Counted from the stretch's first letter, positions 48,140-60,273 are shown. The stretch is 64,000 nucleotides of DNA from Molanna angustata (GCA_963576475.1 OY754980.1:1483567-1547566); one strand, 5' to 3'. Program-made: numbers and translations. The notes: generated from the letters alone by a model not told the origin.

Positions 48140-49981
48140 ATGTCACAAGAGAATGAAGTCATTGCTCCAAGGAATGAAGACAATATTGACGATGATGATG
48201 TTCCTCGTCTGTCAGCGGAAACATTAGCAGCCCTTCAAGAATTCTACACGGAGAAATTAAAAAAAGAAGAAGCCATCAGTAGATTAGAACAAAATGAAGA
48301 TTCAAAAGAAAATATTCATTTTGATGAAAATTGGGTAATTGAAAATTGTAGACATGTATATATTTTTTATTTTATCTTACTTTCCTAGTGACTTATAGCT
48401 TGTTTTATTTTATTCACAGCAACTGAGCCAATTTTGGTATGATGATATAACAATTGCGCATTTAGTGAATGTGGTGAAACATATTATTCCTGAAAATGGA
48501 GAAGTTTGTTTGATTTCCTGTCCCACACTATATTTACCAATTAAAAGGGCGTTAAATCCAAATAATACTGGTAGGTACTTACATTTTTTAAATCAATTAA
48601 AGTTTGTGCTGGCGTTCTGGGTTCCATTTCCACCAGGTGAAAAATTTATACCTCACATAAATATTTATTTATTTATACATCTTTCTGTACATAATATAAA
48701 CAAATATATTGTACACTGGTGGGCTTATTGCCATTTCTTCCAACCAACCAGATTACAAAGTATGACAAAATTATGTATGTACAACAACAAATGAATAAGA
48801 GAAAACAAAAAAATATATTTATAACACTACGATACTATTGAAACAAAAAAAATTCATAGCAAAAAAAAGGATAGGGTAAGGACAAGGAGAGGAAATGGGA
48901 ATCAGGTGTTCAGGGATAAATATTCCTCCTTTAGTTTTTTCTTGAAAATACAAAGTGAGTTAGACAACGCAATATCTGGACTAAGGCTATTCCATAATCC
49001 TTGCTGATTGTACTTCGAACGAAGAGCTGAGAAATTCTGTATTATGGATAGGGATGGATAGTGTTGTACGTTCAGCAGATCGGAGTGAAAGTCCATGATT
49101 GGATAAATAAGTGAATATTGCTCCTCTAGGCTAGAAATTAATATTTGCCAATAAGAGCGATACAGATCTAGATTGAAAACAAAATTAAAACTGTGTCTCC
49201 ACCAGGAATCGAACCCAGAACCTTTCGATTAGCAGTCAGACCTAACAACTGGGCCTCAAAAGTCGATTGAACTTTCTTATATTTTATCAGGCTTTTTTCA
49301 CGAATTGCCAATTAAAATATATGTTTTTTCTTATAAAGTCCTATTGATGGCTAGCGTCCATACAGACGCAGTAGATGAATTGGATTTTTGTCTCCTAGCA
49401 ACAATGATAGCAGTAATGCGCGGGCTCCGTATGATGCCAATCGATCAGTGGACGCACTTATATAATTTCCTATACAAAGGATACTAAAATCCGTCTGATG
49501 GGCTATGTCCAGTCCATCCGCTGCGCCTGTATGGACACTAGCCTTAAGGATACATTATTTATTTTAATGTGGACACATTGGTTTTATTTTAGATTGCAAA
49601 CCGTATTAAATATAACTTTTCATTACATTTTTAGTGAGAATATTGGAATTCGACAAACGATTTGAAGCCTATGGAACTGATTTCATTTACTACGATTACA
49701 ATACTCCTTTAACTATATCCCCTGACATGAAATATAGTATTGTGATAGCTGACCCACCATTTTTGTCCTCTGAATGTCTTACAAAAGTCTCTGAAACAAT
49801 CAAGTCTTTGGCTAAAGATAAAATAATATTGTGTACTGGTACTATAATGGCAGAGTTGGCCCAACAGATACTCCATGTAAATGAATGTAAATTTAAACCA
49901 TGCCATAGAAATAATTTGGCAAATGAGTTTTCTTGTTTTGCTAATTTTGATTTGGATAATGTATTAAGCCAGTGTAGTTAA
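48140..49981 (+). CDS. EEF1AKMT1: eEF1A lysine methyltransferase 1 (N6AMT2 family)
   Basis: Exons are 48140-48334, 48420-48570 and 49635-49981. GT-AG introns with matching phases give 230 residues, close to the ~214 of vertebrate homologues. The enzyme is a cytosolic Rossmann-fold methyltransferase that methylates a lysine of translation factor eEF1A. The family N-terminal block is PRLSAETLAALQEFYTEKLK (~23-42). ENW at the exon 1 end joins QLSQFWYDDITIAHL in exon 2, the conserved NWQLSQFWY motif. Exon 3 has LEFDKRFEAYGTDFIYYDYN, VIADPPFLSSECLTKVSETI (catalytic DPPF ~155-158) and LCTGTIMAE, and ends near LANEFSCFANFD. The first intron is only 85 bases. The second holds a CR1-like tail, a SINE and a MITE. 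The start is chosen at the ATG before the conserved N-terminal block, with an acidic lead (NIDDDD). AATAAA at 50255 may serve as its poly(A) signal. Confidence 0.95.
48645..49096 (-). pseudogene. CR1-like non-LTR C-terminus and 3'UTR in EEF1AKMT1 intron 2
   Basis: The minus frame 49096-48902 reads RSKYNQQGLWNSLSPDIALS, then CIFKKKLKEEYLSL and a stop. This is the CR1/Jockey-type C-terminal signature. The following 3'UTR contains, reversed, GTACACTGGTGGGCTTATTG and ends in an AAAT-rich tail near 48655-48670. The same 3'UTR end occurs at 59755-59840. Confidence 0.75.
49134..49266 (-). mobile_element. SINE family II, head and partial body
   Basis: AAAACTGTGTCTCCACCAGG, AATCGAACCCAGAACCTTTC and ACAACTGGGCCTCAAAAGTC match the reversed family II head, with small deletions. 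It is in EEF1AKMT1 intron 2. Confidence 0.75.
49349..49543. mobile_element. 195-bp MITE in EEF1AKMT1 intron 2
   Basis: The left end GGCTAGCGTCCATACAGACG pairs with the right end, which reversed reads GGCTAGTGTCCATACAGGCG. The pairing continues through CAGTAGATG / CAGCGGATG and the GGATTTT region. A clear target duplication was not found. There is no coding capacity. Confidence 0.75.
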
Positions 49982-52181
49982 CACTGTGGAGCTCCACCAA
50001 AAAATCTGGGGTACCTATATAAATTAGATTATAACAACTATCCAGCATTTTATATTGGGAAAAAATGAGAAATATTGATACAAAAGAACATATGAGATGT
50101 TTGAATTTAGAAATAATTATTTAGAGTTCGCAAACCATCTACAAGGAAACTTTGATAAAAATATAGGTTTAAACAGCCTACATACATATTTTTATTCTAA
50201 AAACTATACATACTTGGATAATCTCAAAATATAAATTAAAAAAAGATCAATTTAAATAAAATAAAATTATAAAAAAAAAACAGATTCACTTCTCGAAGAA
50301 CAACTCGATCCTAAATATTTTTCCTTTAAAGAAACCCTAACGCTTACCAGTTTATTTAACTGTGCGCTTATTCAAGAAATAATACATTAATTCTGAGCGC
50401 TTCTCTTTAATGGACTAATTTTATACTATACTTTTTTTTCTGGATGTGAATGAAATTATGCAAGAGATGAAAAAAAAAACAAATAAATTATAATTTCTCA
50501 ATGATATTTTTATTGATTTTTTTAAACTTTATAACACATAAAGGTCTTATATAAGCTTATCATCAGCACCATATTATATTATGAATTAGAATTGCAATCT
50601 CTTCAGTGGTGATATAATAAGCGGCAATACCATGACCAATGAAAGCTGACAAAATAAGCCATTTTTATTTTAATAACATTTTTTTTACTTAAATATACAT
50701 ATTATATAAATATGAAATAATAAATTCGTTAACATGAACTTTGGACTAAAATACAATTAAATCTCGAAAAATTTAAAAAGGCACTACATAAATTGATTGT
50801 TCAACAGATAATTATAAAAATATTTTATGTGAACATTGAATATGATTCTTTATTCTCCAAGAGGTTTTGACATTTTATGTCAAATAATAAAAATGAGAAA
50901 ATCTCTACATTATTTCAAATAAATAAAACAAGGACAATTTTGGATTCAAATAAATTATTGTATATTTGAAGCCCTTTTTTATAATTTAAGTTAATTAATA
51001 TTTTAATATCGTGACAATAAATAATAAAATGTTATAACGAAACAAGATTTTCGAGATTGTATTGCCATATATACAAATTAAATAATAATAATTGTTATAA
51101 ATTAAATAATATTCAGTCAAAAAATAATAAAATATAATTATCTGCATGGGTGAATTATTCCCAATTATATAACTTGATCGATGCATTTGTTGTATTTTAT
51201 TTTGATCTTTTAAATCATTTACGGAATGGTCTGTGAATTCTTTTGAGGAAGTGCTTAGTGGTAATAATAATAATTGAGTATTATGTATTATTTGTAGTAC
51301 TTAATTGTTATTAATATCATTAGTAATTCGGCCAGCACAGTATAAGTTTGTTATATTGCACACTTATGATTGAGTAACTAAGGCAAAATAAGAAATGAAA
51401 AGTGATTCTTAAAATATTAGCCATGAATCTGTAGATTAACAGAACTGGGACTGTTAGGGCCTATTTGCAACGACTTAAATCCAATTCTTAACCAGTTTTT
51501 TTCTACTGCCTAAGCATTAGATTATAGTCAAATTGAAAATAGTAAGTAAGTGTCTATGGTTGCATTTACTGTCACCGTTCAATATGAAAAAATTAAATCT
51601 AATATTATGTCTTCATGGCTAGTACCTAAAAATACCTTAGGAATAGACAGCAATAATGAACAAAATAATCTCAGAAGTAGAATTCTGATATTTTTTTTTA
51701 TTACATATCTCAAAATAACTCAAGAATTAAATAAAAATAAAAAATAGGGAGTGAAAATAATTATCAAACTCAATTATTTATCGCAGACAATAATTAACAA
51801 GTTTTTTTTTTCACTCCTCAAATATTCTAAACAAAATGATAAGTAATATAATATTTGAAAAATGGTCAATGTTGGTATATTTTGATTGAACACATAATAT
51901 TACTGAAATAAGAAACAACTTAAGATTACTACAAATAAATAGATAATATTGTTAAAAACTGTTTAACTTGGAATAAACCACTTTAATTTGATATACATTT
52001 AAAACTTTTTTGCCCAAATTGTTGGAACTTATTATGAAACCCACATATTTAATATAATTAAATAAACTCAAAGTGTTATTATTAATATAATTAAATAAAC
52101 TCAAATTGTTTTATTGTCATTTTATGTATAATTTAACTCTGGTAATCTTTTCCCGCCTTTTTAATTTCATATTGTACAAAT
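49982..52181. other. EEF1AKMT1 3' flank and AT-rich intergenic spacer
   Basis: AATAAA at 50255-50260, just before an A10 run, is a plausible poly(A) signal. A decayed copy of the 34222 fold-back element lies at 51455-51552. A short direct duplication of AATATAATTAAATAAACTCA lies at about 52050-52105. No gene was recognised. Confidence 0.45.
51455..51552. mobile_element. Second copy of the small fold-back element
   Basis: GCCTATTTGCAACGACTTAA, CAATTCTTAACCAGTTTTTT and TGAAAATAGTAAGTAAG correspond to the element nested in the SINE at 34222-34332, with reduced arm pairing. Confidence 0.55.
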
Positions 52182-52189
52182 TACTACAT

Positions 52190-52741
52190 CAGGGGTCTAC
52201 CAATTACATACTTCTTGAAATTTTAAATGAAACAGCATAGTTCAGTACACAATTAAGTAGTATTTTTAATTTTATTAAGAGGGAAAACATAAAACTGAAA
52301 ATTATTCTTAGTAATTACCTATGTATATTAGTGTGAGCACTGCGTCTGAGCATCTCCCGCTAGATAAGCAAATTCAGGTTTGTAGTTGGAAATTGTCAAC
52401 CTTAAAGAATCCAGTGTATGAACGTCTGTCAAGCGAGAATGGTGTTTATTTTTTGTTTGTTTTAAGTAGGAAAATGCTGACTCACATAAATATGTTGAAC
52501 CAAAACACGAATGCAATAATCGTTCAACATATTTCTTCAAACATGGATATTTCTCGTTGGAAACCAATGCCCAGAAATCTAGATCTATAAAGTAACGTAA
52601 TAACGTGAACGTAACGTGATGGGTGCAGCAGTTGGTGATTACGTTGCGCAGTCTGTTCTACGTATTTATGTATGTTTATATTTTTTGCCTTGCCATGATC
52701 GACTGGACTAATAGTCGCGATCGACCGGTTGGCCACGCCTG
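52190..52741 (-). mobile_element. Internally deleted hAT transposon
   Basis: The ends CAGGGGTCTACCAAT and, reversed, CAGGCGTGGCCAACC are hAT-type termini. TACTACAT (52182-52189) and TACTATAT (52742-52749) form an 8-bp target duplication with one mismatch, the size expected for hAT. The minus strand keeps the C-terminal dimerisation region of the transposase: SNEKYPCLKKYVERLL, then GSTYLCESAFSYLKQTKNKH and SRLTDVHTLDSLRLTISN. Related host-like proteins include the ZBED5/GTF2IRD2-type group. The DDE catalytic part is absent, so the copy is non-autonomous. Confidence 0.88.
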
Positions 52742-52749
52742 TACTATAT

Positions 52750-53940
52750 GATTTAAAAGTGTAAATAAAAAATGATAGTACCTACCAATATAATATTATG
52801 TGAACAACCAAATAAACAGAAAAATGAGTCATAAATATTAAGTAAAGTATATAAATTATTTTATGAATTTCTTTAAGTGTAATTACTGATACGTCAATAG
52901 AATATTATCTAAACATCTATGACCATATTTCAAATCTATGGTCTAATAGATAATGCAAGCAACAATGCTTCCTACACATGATTTGGAATACATTTCTTTT
53001 GTTTGAACAATGAGGCAGCATGGCCTTATGACTTGTGAATTTGGTAAATAAATAAATCATTATTACTGAAAAAAACATGTTTAACATATATATATAAATC
53101 AATTAATATGGAAATTGCAACCTAAATTAATTTCATATTTGGCAAGATAACATTGTACATATTCAGATTGCTCTGAATTAAAAAAAAAAATACTTATATT
53201 GTATTTCAAAATGAAAATATTGAGCAAAAATAAATTTACTAAACCTCTCAAAGATTTGTCTCATAATATTCTTCTTAATTTTCAAACATTTTCAATTTTC
53301 ATTAGTTTCAAATGAATTTTTTATATAAATAATAATGTATAATGTATGCAATTAAAGCTAAAATAACTGGCCAAATTATGGACAAAATATCTTTCACAAA
53401 TGATTATACATGAATAAATTTTTTGACAAAAAACTTTTAAATAACATAAAACACAACAAACTTTAAGTGTGCATTTGTTGAATATTTAAATGCAATACAA
53501 TGACACAAATAAATAATATGGAATATGTATTAAATGATCAATAAATAAACATTATATGAAAAAAATGTTAAGTAGTATCGTCATTGTAGTTTATCAAAAC
53601 GTTAACTATAAATAAAAATATAGAAGCATGTATGTATAGAAAATATTTATTCAGAATATATATTTTGTTTATCACTCCCAATGTACATTTGACAATATTA
53701 TATATTGATTAATATTGAAAGTTAAACATTACTTTGCTAACCAAAATAAATAAATAAAACAAAAAAAATATTACTTTTAATTCTATGTACACTGACACAT
53801 ATTTTAAGCTGGTAGGAATGCATACATTTAATTTGTTTATTGCACTAATCGATGTTTATATAAAACAGAAAAAATCATCAATAAAAAAATATGGATAATA
53901 TTTAGGTAGGAATTATATTTTAATCTACAAAACATTACAA
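52750..53940. other. No gene seen; AT-rich spacer
   Basis: AT-rich sequence with only short chance frames and no recognisable repeat boundaries. Confidence 0.5.
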
Positions 53941-53946
53941 GACTAT

Positions 53947-54507
53947 GGGCCAGTATTACAGTACAGTTTAAGAGCTAAACTCATGTTTTACAAAAATATA
54001 GCGTATTACAGTGTCCGTTTAGGCCTTATCTTCCCTCAAATACGTCACTAAAACAACTAATATTTAACTCAACGTTTCTGGCGGATTAAGTACTTAATGG
54101 TAAGTCAACTGTCATGTCTCGACTCGTTGCTAGGCAACGCGTGTAGTTTCAGTGTTCTATCACTGGAGGCGTTAATCGACGGTGGCGCCACACAACAAAA
54201 CAAACTGACAGCTATATTGAAACGAACATGGGCATTTAAAATCATTATTATGGTGAAAAAAATTAAATTTACCATGTTGTATAATAAAAGAATAGTATTT
54301 CAAGTTGTAGCGTCCCGTTTTGTAGTTCGTATTATTTGAGGTTATTTAAAATTTGACAGATAATAGCCACAGAATTGTCTATAATTGAAGATTTAGTAAC
54401 TGACATGTCATATTGCACTGTAATACGGAAATGGATTCAATCTCCACTTAACATTAATCGTGAGTTTAACAAACTACTGTAATACCGGCCAACTGTAATA
54501 CCGGCCC
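53947..54507. mobile_element. GGGCC-ended inverted-repeat element (Harbinger-like)
   Basis: The left end GGGCCAGTATTACAGTACAG and the reversed right end GGGCCGGTATTACAGTTGGC are inverted repeats. The right terminus is partly duplicated (ACTGTAATACCGGCC twice in tandem). TAT flanks both sides (53944-53946 and 54508-54510). The interior is somewhat richer in G+C and has an 80-codon chance frame but no transposase. It resembles the element at 17779-18665 in its GGGCC ends and 3-bp duplication. Confidence 0.7.
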
Positions 54508-54778
54508 TATGACATGTAGTGTTTATTTTAAGTGTAGATATATTAGACTGTATAAGATCATAATTTTTCCCAATCAAATACCATTAAATAATGAATAAAA
54601 ATGTTTTGTGACAAAAAAATTAATTCATACCTTTCAATATCTCAAAAATACTTGAAATATTTGTCGCATAATGTGCAATTGTAAGAATGTTGCGACAACA
54701 TAAAGAAGCTAATTGATTCAACCATAGAATTTAAATATATTGCTAAGAATTATGTTTTAATTTAAAACTTTTATATGT

Positions 54779-54934
54779 TCTTGTAACAAGTACCTACATA
54801 TATATCCTCATACATTCCCTAAATTAAACAAAACTGCTTGTGCTATAGGTGAACGAACTCGGTCGTGGCAGGATTTGAACTCGCGACCACTGGATTACTA
54901 ACCCAGCGCGCTAACCACTCTGCTACCACCATCT
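54779..54934 (-). mobile_element. SINE family I copy
   Basis: The reversed head ends AACCCAGCGCGCTAACCACT with B-box GGATTTGAACTCGCGACCAC, followed by the family body (CATACATTCCCTAAATTAAA). It is one of the better preserved copies. Confidence 0.85.
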
Positions 54935-56125
54935 AAAAAACCTCTACCATAATTTTAATAAAAAATTTCATTCTCCTAAATCATTGAAAAATTAATCACA
55001 GAAATCAGACCATATAAATAAGTATACATACCAACTAAAAATATTCTATTTAAATGAAAGTTTTAGGTTATCTATATAAAATAAATTTATAAATGTCATC
55101 CAAATATAATTCAATATTTTGATGCCATGAATATGAAGTTATATGAGAAAATATTTTAGCTAATCATATAGAAACATCAGATGATTGATTTTATTTTAAA
55201 CATACTCTTAAATTTTACACATGTCATCATGTTATATACCATTGAATGACATTTACATATTTTATCATTTAATTCGTTATTTTATAGTATTTAGAAAATA
55301 TTTATTACATATATTTTAAAATACATAGATTTAATGTATTTAATATTTGAACATTTTGAATATTATTAACACAGTTATTCTTAAAATAACTAGACGTGAA
55401 GCCATAGCAGGCAATAATATAGACCTATGTGGTGTCATATTTTCAAATATATTAAATAAATTGAATAGCAGCTGCGATCTTACATAAGGGTGTAATAAAA
55501 TATGTCCTATAACACTTCTTAACATGCTGTACTAGTTGAGGTGTCCAAAATGAGTGGACAATAGAGGTGAGACTGCATAGGACCATAGACAAATTTACAA
55601 ATTAAGCTTCACGGCTTGTATTTTAAGAAGGCTGTGCTTATACATATTTTGAATTTTCTGTTCCTGGCTAAAAACTCACTAAATGAAACAGTTTTTAAAG
55701 CAAAATATAAACAATAAATTCCTTATATTATTGTATTAAAAATTGAATCGTACTTCTATGATGACAATATAGGATAATATTTTGTACATAAGCACTTTTT
55801 TTAAACTTTTTATCGATATATGAATTGATTATGATGAATTTGAACAAATAAATGCATTTTCTTATTGTTAACCTTATTACTATTTTTTTTCTTAAATAAA
55901 TAACAAGTAGATTAAAAAGTTGCCACATTTTGCACAAGTTGGTTGGTTGTTTGTTTGTTTGTTTGTCTTCTCACAACTGGTATTGATTGTCTCATGGGGC
56001 GCAGTTCACGGGTTTTTTATTCATTTAACTATTAAGGGGGTCCAGTTATTAATTTTAATTAAATATCTTTAATTACTTATTGTAAATAGGTACTTATATT
56101 TAGTAAAACTTGGGATTTCCAAAAA
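54935..56125. other. No gene seen; AT-rich spacer
   Basis: AT-rich sequence. A (TTTG)n run (GTTTGTTTGTTTGTTTGTC) lies near 55948-55966, beside GGGGCGCAGTTCACGGG. No element boundary could be fixed. Confidence 0.45.
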
Positions 56126-57166
56126 AATATATATTCCAACTGTCGATTTGTTCAGGAGAACTTTGTTCTCTTAACATATCGACAATGTATCAAGCCAGAA
56201 TACGCAAGAATTGTATGGAGAGGTCTACTTTTTTCACGGCTTTTCCAACTTTGAAGTCAAAAAACACCAACTTAGAGGCTTCGCAGCATATATGTTCCAT
56301 ACACGGATTTACTCAGAATTCGGAGTAGAACATTTCGTGTGTCTGTGTGTGTGTGTGTGTCTGTGTGTATGTCTGTGTGTGTGTGTGTGTCCGTCCCCCC
56401 CTTATAACTTTTGATCCGCTCAATTTACAGAGCCTAAAGTTTCAGAATATATAAACAGTTACAGGCCTACAAAACTTTTATACTCGGAATTTTGAATTTT
56501 TGTTTCAGTCAGGGGTTATCAACTTTTGAATTTTTATTTTATTTTTCCCTATATCTCAGAAACCATAAAAGCTAGAACGCTGAAAATTGGTATAAACATA
56601 GACAAATACAAAATCTCAAATTAGTTTTTTCAAAAAAATTCCAGGGTTTCTCAAACATTTTTTATTAAGAAAAGTATTTTTTTTATGATAAATTTATGAG
56701 TTTAACTGCCTATATTTCCATTTTTTTTTTAAATATCGAAAAAACCCGAAACACCCCAACTAGATATTTTAATTTTATATAAAAAATACAAACATTGTAG
56801 CAGTACATCTCAAATTTTTTTTAACAATTTTTATAAAAATTGAATTTAGTGACGACATCGCTTCATACAATTTGTATGGTAGTCACCTATACACAATATC
56901 AAAGAAGACTTAATAGTTTGATACTTCATCTCTAAACATACAATATACATATACCATCATGCTGTTTTCATATTCCGGGTAGGAAAAAAAGACTGACCTC
57001 CATACTATCCTATCTTGACTACCTAGGTACATGTGTTGTATAGAAAACTAAATATCATAAAATAATAAATAATTTGTATTTATGGGTTTATAGTTTGGTA
57101 CATATTCTTCAACTATACATACTATCGCTATCGACAGTTGGATCTCATGTGTTACATGTAACTAGT
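56126..57166 (-). repeat. Interspersed repeat family X, copy B (uninterrupted)
   Basis: It is the inverse of copy A at 1-258 plus 1976-2632: for example CCAACTGTCGATTTGTTCAG at the left and CGACAGTTGGATCTCATGTG at the right. Shared blocks include GACGACATCGCTTCATAC and ATACCATCATGCTGTTTTC. A (TG)n stretch lies at 56338-56390. A 67-codon plus frame includes FHGFSNFEVKKHQLRGFAAY, which is also readable in copy A, but I assign it no function. Confidence 0.8.
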
Positions 57167-58069
57167 AAATAATACCAGATAAAAATGGGCCCACGAACCA
57201 AAATGGTAACTAACTGACAAATGAAATGATAAATTCTATTTATAACATTTCATTTTATATAACCAAGAATGAGCTACCCGGTTTCAAATCAATCACTTCT
57301 TCGTCATGGCAGATGACAATTGATTCTCTATAGATAAATAAAACCTTTAGCAATATATTAAGAAATGGTCATGTTCGTGGTTTGAACCAACTGAATGAAA
57401 GTACTACTGAGTTATCTATGGAAATATTAATTAATCATTTAGTGAGTTTTGCTTGGAACTGACAACACGCGTTCATTTATTATAAATAGTCAACTTTAAC
57501 AAATTCGATTAGGCCATTGTGAAATATTTTTATTTTTTACATTTCTTATTTATTAAAAATATTGTAATGATTTAATTAAAAATTCAAGTAGTGTTTGTTA
57601 ATTCTTATTTTGAGGACTATAAACTACACCATTAAAATATTACATTTATGCAAAATAGATTCAAATGTTAAACTTAATAATAATTATGTAGGTACTCAAT
57701 ATAAGAGATCAGATAAATAAATATATATTTAATCAATTATTATAATATTATGTATGTTATAATGTGTATAATTAACTTTCAAATCATTATTAAGATAATA
57801 TTAAAATTATGGTCTTCATTTTAAAATAAATGAAAACAAATTACTCTCGATAAAAACAACCAACTTTCCTATATTTTGAACACGTTTCTTGATATAATTA
57901 TTTTTATAAGAATTCAATATTTGTGAATGGATCTCGTGCTGTACTTTATCTACCAAAATTGCTTATAATATAATAATTCATTAATATTTTTTTTAGTATT
58001 CTTTAATCTTTAATTACACAATATATTACAGATATTCATTTCAATTTATAATCACAAGCAATTTTTTTT
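57167..58069. other. No gene seen; AT-rich spacer
   Basis: Only short AT-driven frames and no recognisable element. Confidence 0.5.
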
Positions 58070-58214
58070 TAAAGAATGAATATGTCCTTGAAATAAGTAC
58101 ATACACATTCTCATACATTCCCTAAATTATGCATAAATGCTTGTACTATAGGTATAGAACTCGCGACTATTGGATTACTAACCCAGCACCCTAACCACTC
58201 TGCCACCACCCATC
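58070..58214 (-). mobile_element. SINE family I copy, small internal deletion
   Basis: CATACATTCCCTAAATTATG and ACTAACCCAGCACCCTAACC match the reversed family I, but the link TATAGGTATAGAACTCGCGA lacks the usual GAACGAACTCGGTCGTGGCA segment. Confidence 0.8.
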
Positions 58215-58271
58215 GTAAATCCATCAAATTAAAACCTTATTCATTTCATATTGTAGATAATTTATTCATTT

Positions 58272-58437
58272 CAGAAGGGCTAGCCAAGATGCAAAAAACG
58301 AAAACGTTGACGCTAAACGTTATTTTTTTTGTATGGGATTTGACGTTTGATAACGTTTGATAACGTCAAATCCCATACAAAAAAAATAACGTTCAGCGTC
58401 AACGTTTTCGTTTTTTGCATCTTGGCTAGCCCTTCTG
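58272..58437. mobile_element. 166-bp near-perfect palindromic MITE
   Basis: The arms run from CAGAAGGGCTAGCCAAGATG to CATCTTGGCTAGCCCTTCTG with only one or two mismatches over about 75 bases and a short centre at TTGATAACGTTTGATAAC. The sequence includes several AACGTT and TTGACG motifs. No target duplication is certain (TTT on both sides). Confidence 0.85.
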
Positions 58438-58669
58438 TTTATTTCTTTTCTCAATGATCTTAACTCAACCACAAATGAGTTATTTGATACACAACCAGTT
58501 TCAAGTAACAAAATGTAAACGCAAAATGTATCAAATAACTTGTTCTAGGTAAACAAAGTGAATTTATTGTAATAGATAAAATCGTTTAAAATGCACTAAA
58601 AGTTAACTCTGAAAATATGAATACAGTATAATCTCACTAATTATGATAAATATGAACACATTTATATTC

Positions 58670-58988
58670 CACAATGAGTTTATTTGACTTCCAACGACCG
58701 TTTCGGCTTACAAGGCCATAATCAACTGGTGTTGAGTACACAGTTTTCATTACTTTTATACAAAATGGATACAATAAGTAAATAGATAAAGTAAAATGCA
58801 TTTATATTATGTTGCTAATGGAGGGAAATTCTGGATACATAACGACGTACTAGGAAAGAGACAAGTGATGGGGTGGTTGTGTGAATGAGGGAGAAAGAGG
58901 ATAAACAATTTACAGGATAAATAATTGTTTATCCTTCTTCTCACACAACCACCCCATCACTTGTCTTTTTCCTCGTACGCCATTATGT
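58670..58988. repeat. Fold-back block next to a Penelope-like motif
   Basis: The text at about 58681-58730, reversed, includes GGCCTTGTAAGCCGAAACGG. This resembles the motif of the form AAGGCCxxxxAGCCGAAACG found in Penelope-like elements. Downstream, arms at 58837-58886 (GGGGTGGTTGTGTG) and about 58941-58988 (CACACAACCACCCC) are inverted around a second small inverted repeat (GGATAAACAATT / AATTGTTTATCC). Class assignment is tentative. Confidence 0.4.
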
Positions 58989-59754
58989 ATATATGTATTA
59001 TGTATCATAGTTATTATGGAATTCTACAGTTTTGAAGCCGTGTCAGTCGACATATTGAAAACTGCTGATAATCTCACTAATTTGGCATAGTTAAGGCACA
59101 AAAGAAATTAGTGAAAATTCAGATTAAGGTAATGAGTTAATGATTAATGAGTTATAAATTGTAAATTATTGTTTATTAAAAAAATCAAACAAATGTTTTT
59201 TTTTTAACCCAATCAAGATGGATAGGTACAAGTACTTGCATTACCTACGGACGGACAGTATTTCGCATCGCACACAGATTTTTTTTTCAATCTCGTTTTA
59301 ATTGAATATAATAACGGTAAAAAAAATCTAACGATGGAGATATATTATAAAAAGATCAAATATAAACAAAAGATCACATAAACTCAATGAAATTGAACAC
59401 TTCATAGCATAAACATAAGATAAATGAAGAATGATGTTATCGATGAATTGATCGATGAATTTCAGAGTTCTTATTTTTCAAATAATTTAACAATTGTTTT
59501 GTTGATTCACCGATAGATGTCTTGAAGTCAAATATATGGGAGTAATATTCATCCAATTTTCGTCTCAATCAAGTATGAATTTACTGAGATAATATGAAGG
59601 TTCACAATTGTGTATAGCCATGAGGGCATGTATAGAGGATGCTCGGCGTTTAGGCACGCAGCCGGTGGACATCTATACATGACGCTCGTCTTAAAAAGGG
59701 GTTAAAAGCCAGTTTAGTGAACTGCAGTAGTAGCGAGATTGTACTGTAATATTT

Positions 59755-59840
59755 ATTTATCTTTTTGTACATAATATAAACAAATATAATGCACACTGGT
59801 GGGTTTATTGCTATTAGGCAATTTCTTCCATCCAACAAAT
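59755..59840 (-). mobile_element. CR1-like 3'UTR tail
   Basis: CTTTTTGTACATAATATAAA, GCACACTGGTGGGTTTATTG and TTTCTTCCATCCAAC match the 3'UTR end at about 48680-48745, in the same orientation. No coding part remains. Confidence 0.6.
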
Positions 59841-60048
59841 ATGATTTCAATAAAAAAAATGTATGATTCTCCTGATTAGTTATTAAAGATTGATGTCATA
59901 ATTAAAACAAAAAAAAAATCCAACAGCTACCGAAAGAGATGTTGGTTTTTCACACCAACTTAGTCGCCAATCAAAAGTTAAAGTCATAAAAACTCTATCT
60001 TACAAAATTTATGTAGCATTACAGAATATATTTAGCTTCAGCTATTTT

Positions 60049-60273
60049 ATTTTATATTTCATCTCGGGCAACTAACAGCTGTACTATGTCAAATATTAAT
60101 TTATCACACACCCAATAACAAGCAAGTTGACACAGCATGGAGACTTACGATACTAATCGTCTCACAGATCCAGACTGAAAACACAATTAAAAACTGTGTC
60201 TCCACCGGGAATCAAACCCGGGACCTTTGGATCAGCAGTCAGATACCTAACCAACTGAGCCACGAAGGCCGAC
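60049..60273 (-). mobile_element. SINE family II copy, well preserved
   Basis: Reversed, it begins TCGGCCTTCGTGGCTCAGTT (tRNA-like A-box region), has GGTCCCGGGTTTGATTCCCG (B-box), then the body AATTGTGTTTTCAGTCTGGA, and ends in an AAATA tail. It is the best reference copy of the family in this window. Confidence 0.88.

Noticed and set aside
60165..60273. Possible tRNA gene on the minus strand
   Set aside because: It is the head of SINE family II, with the common body and tail attached and further copies at 41862, 49134 and 32765.
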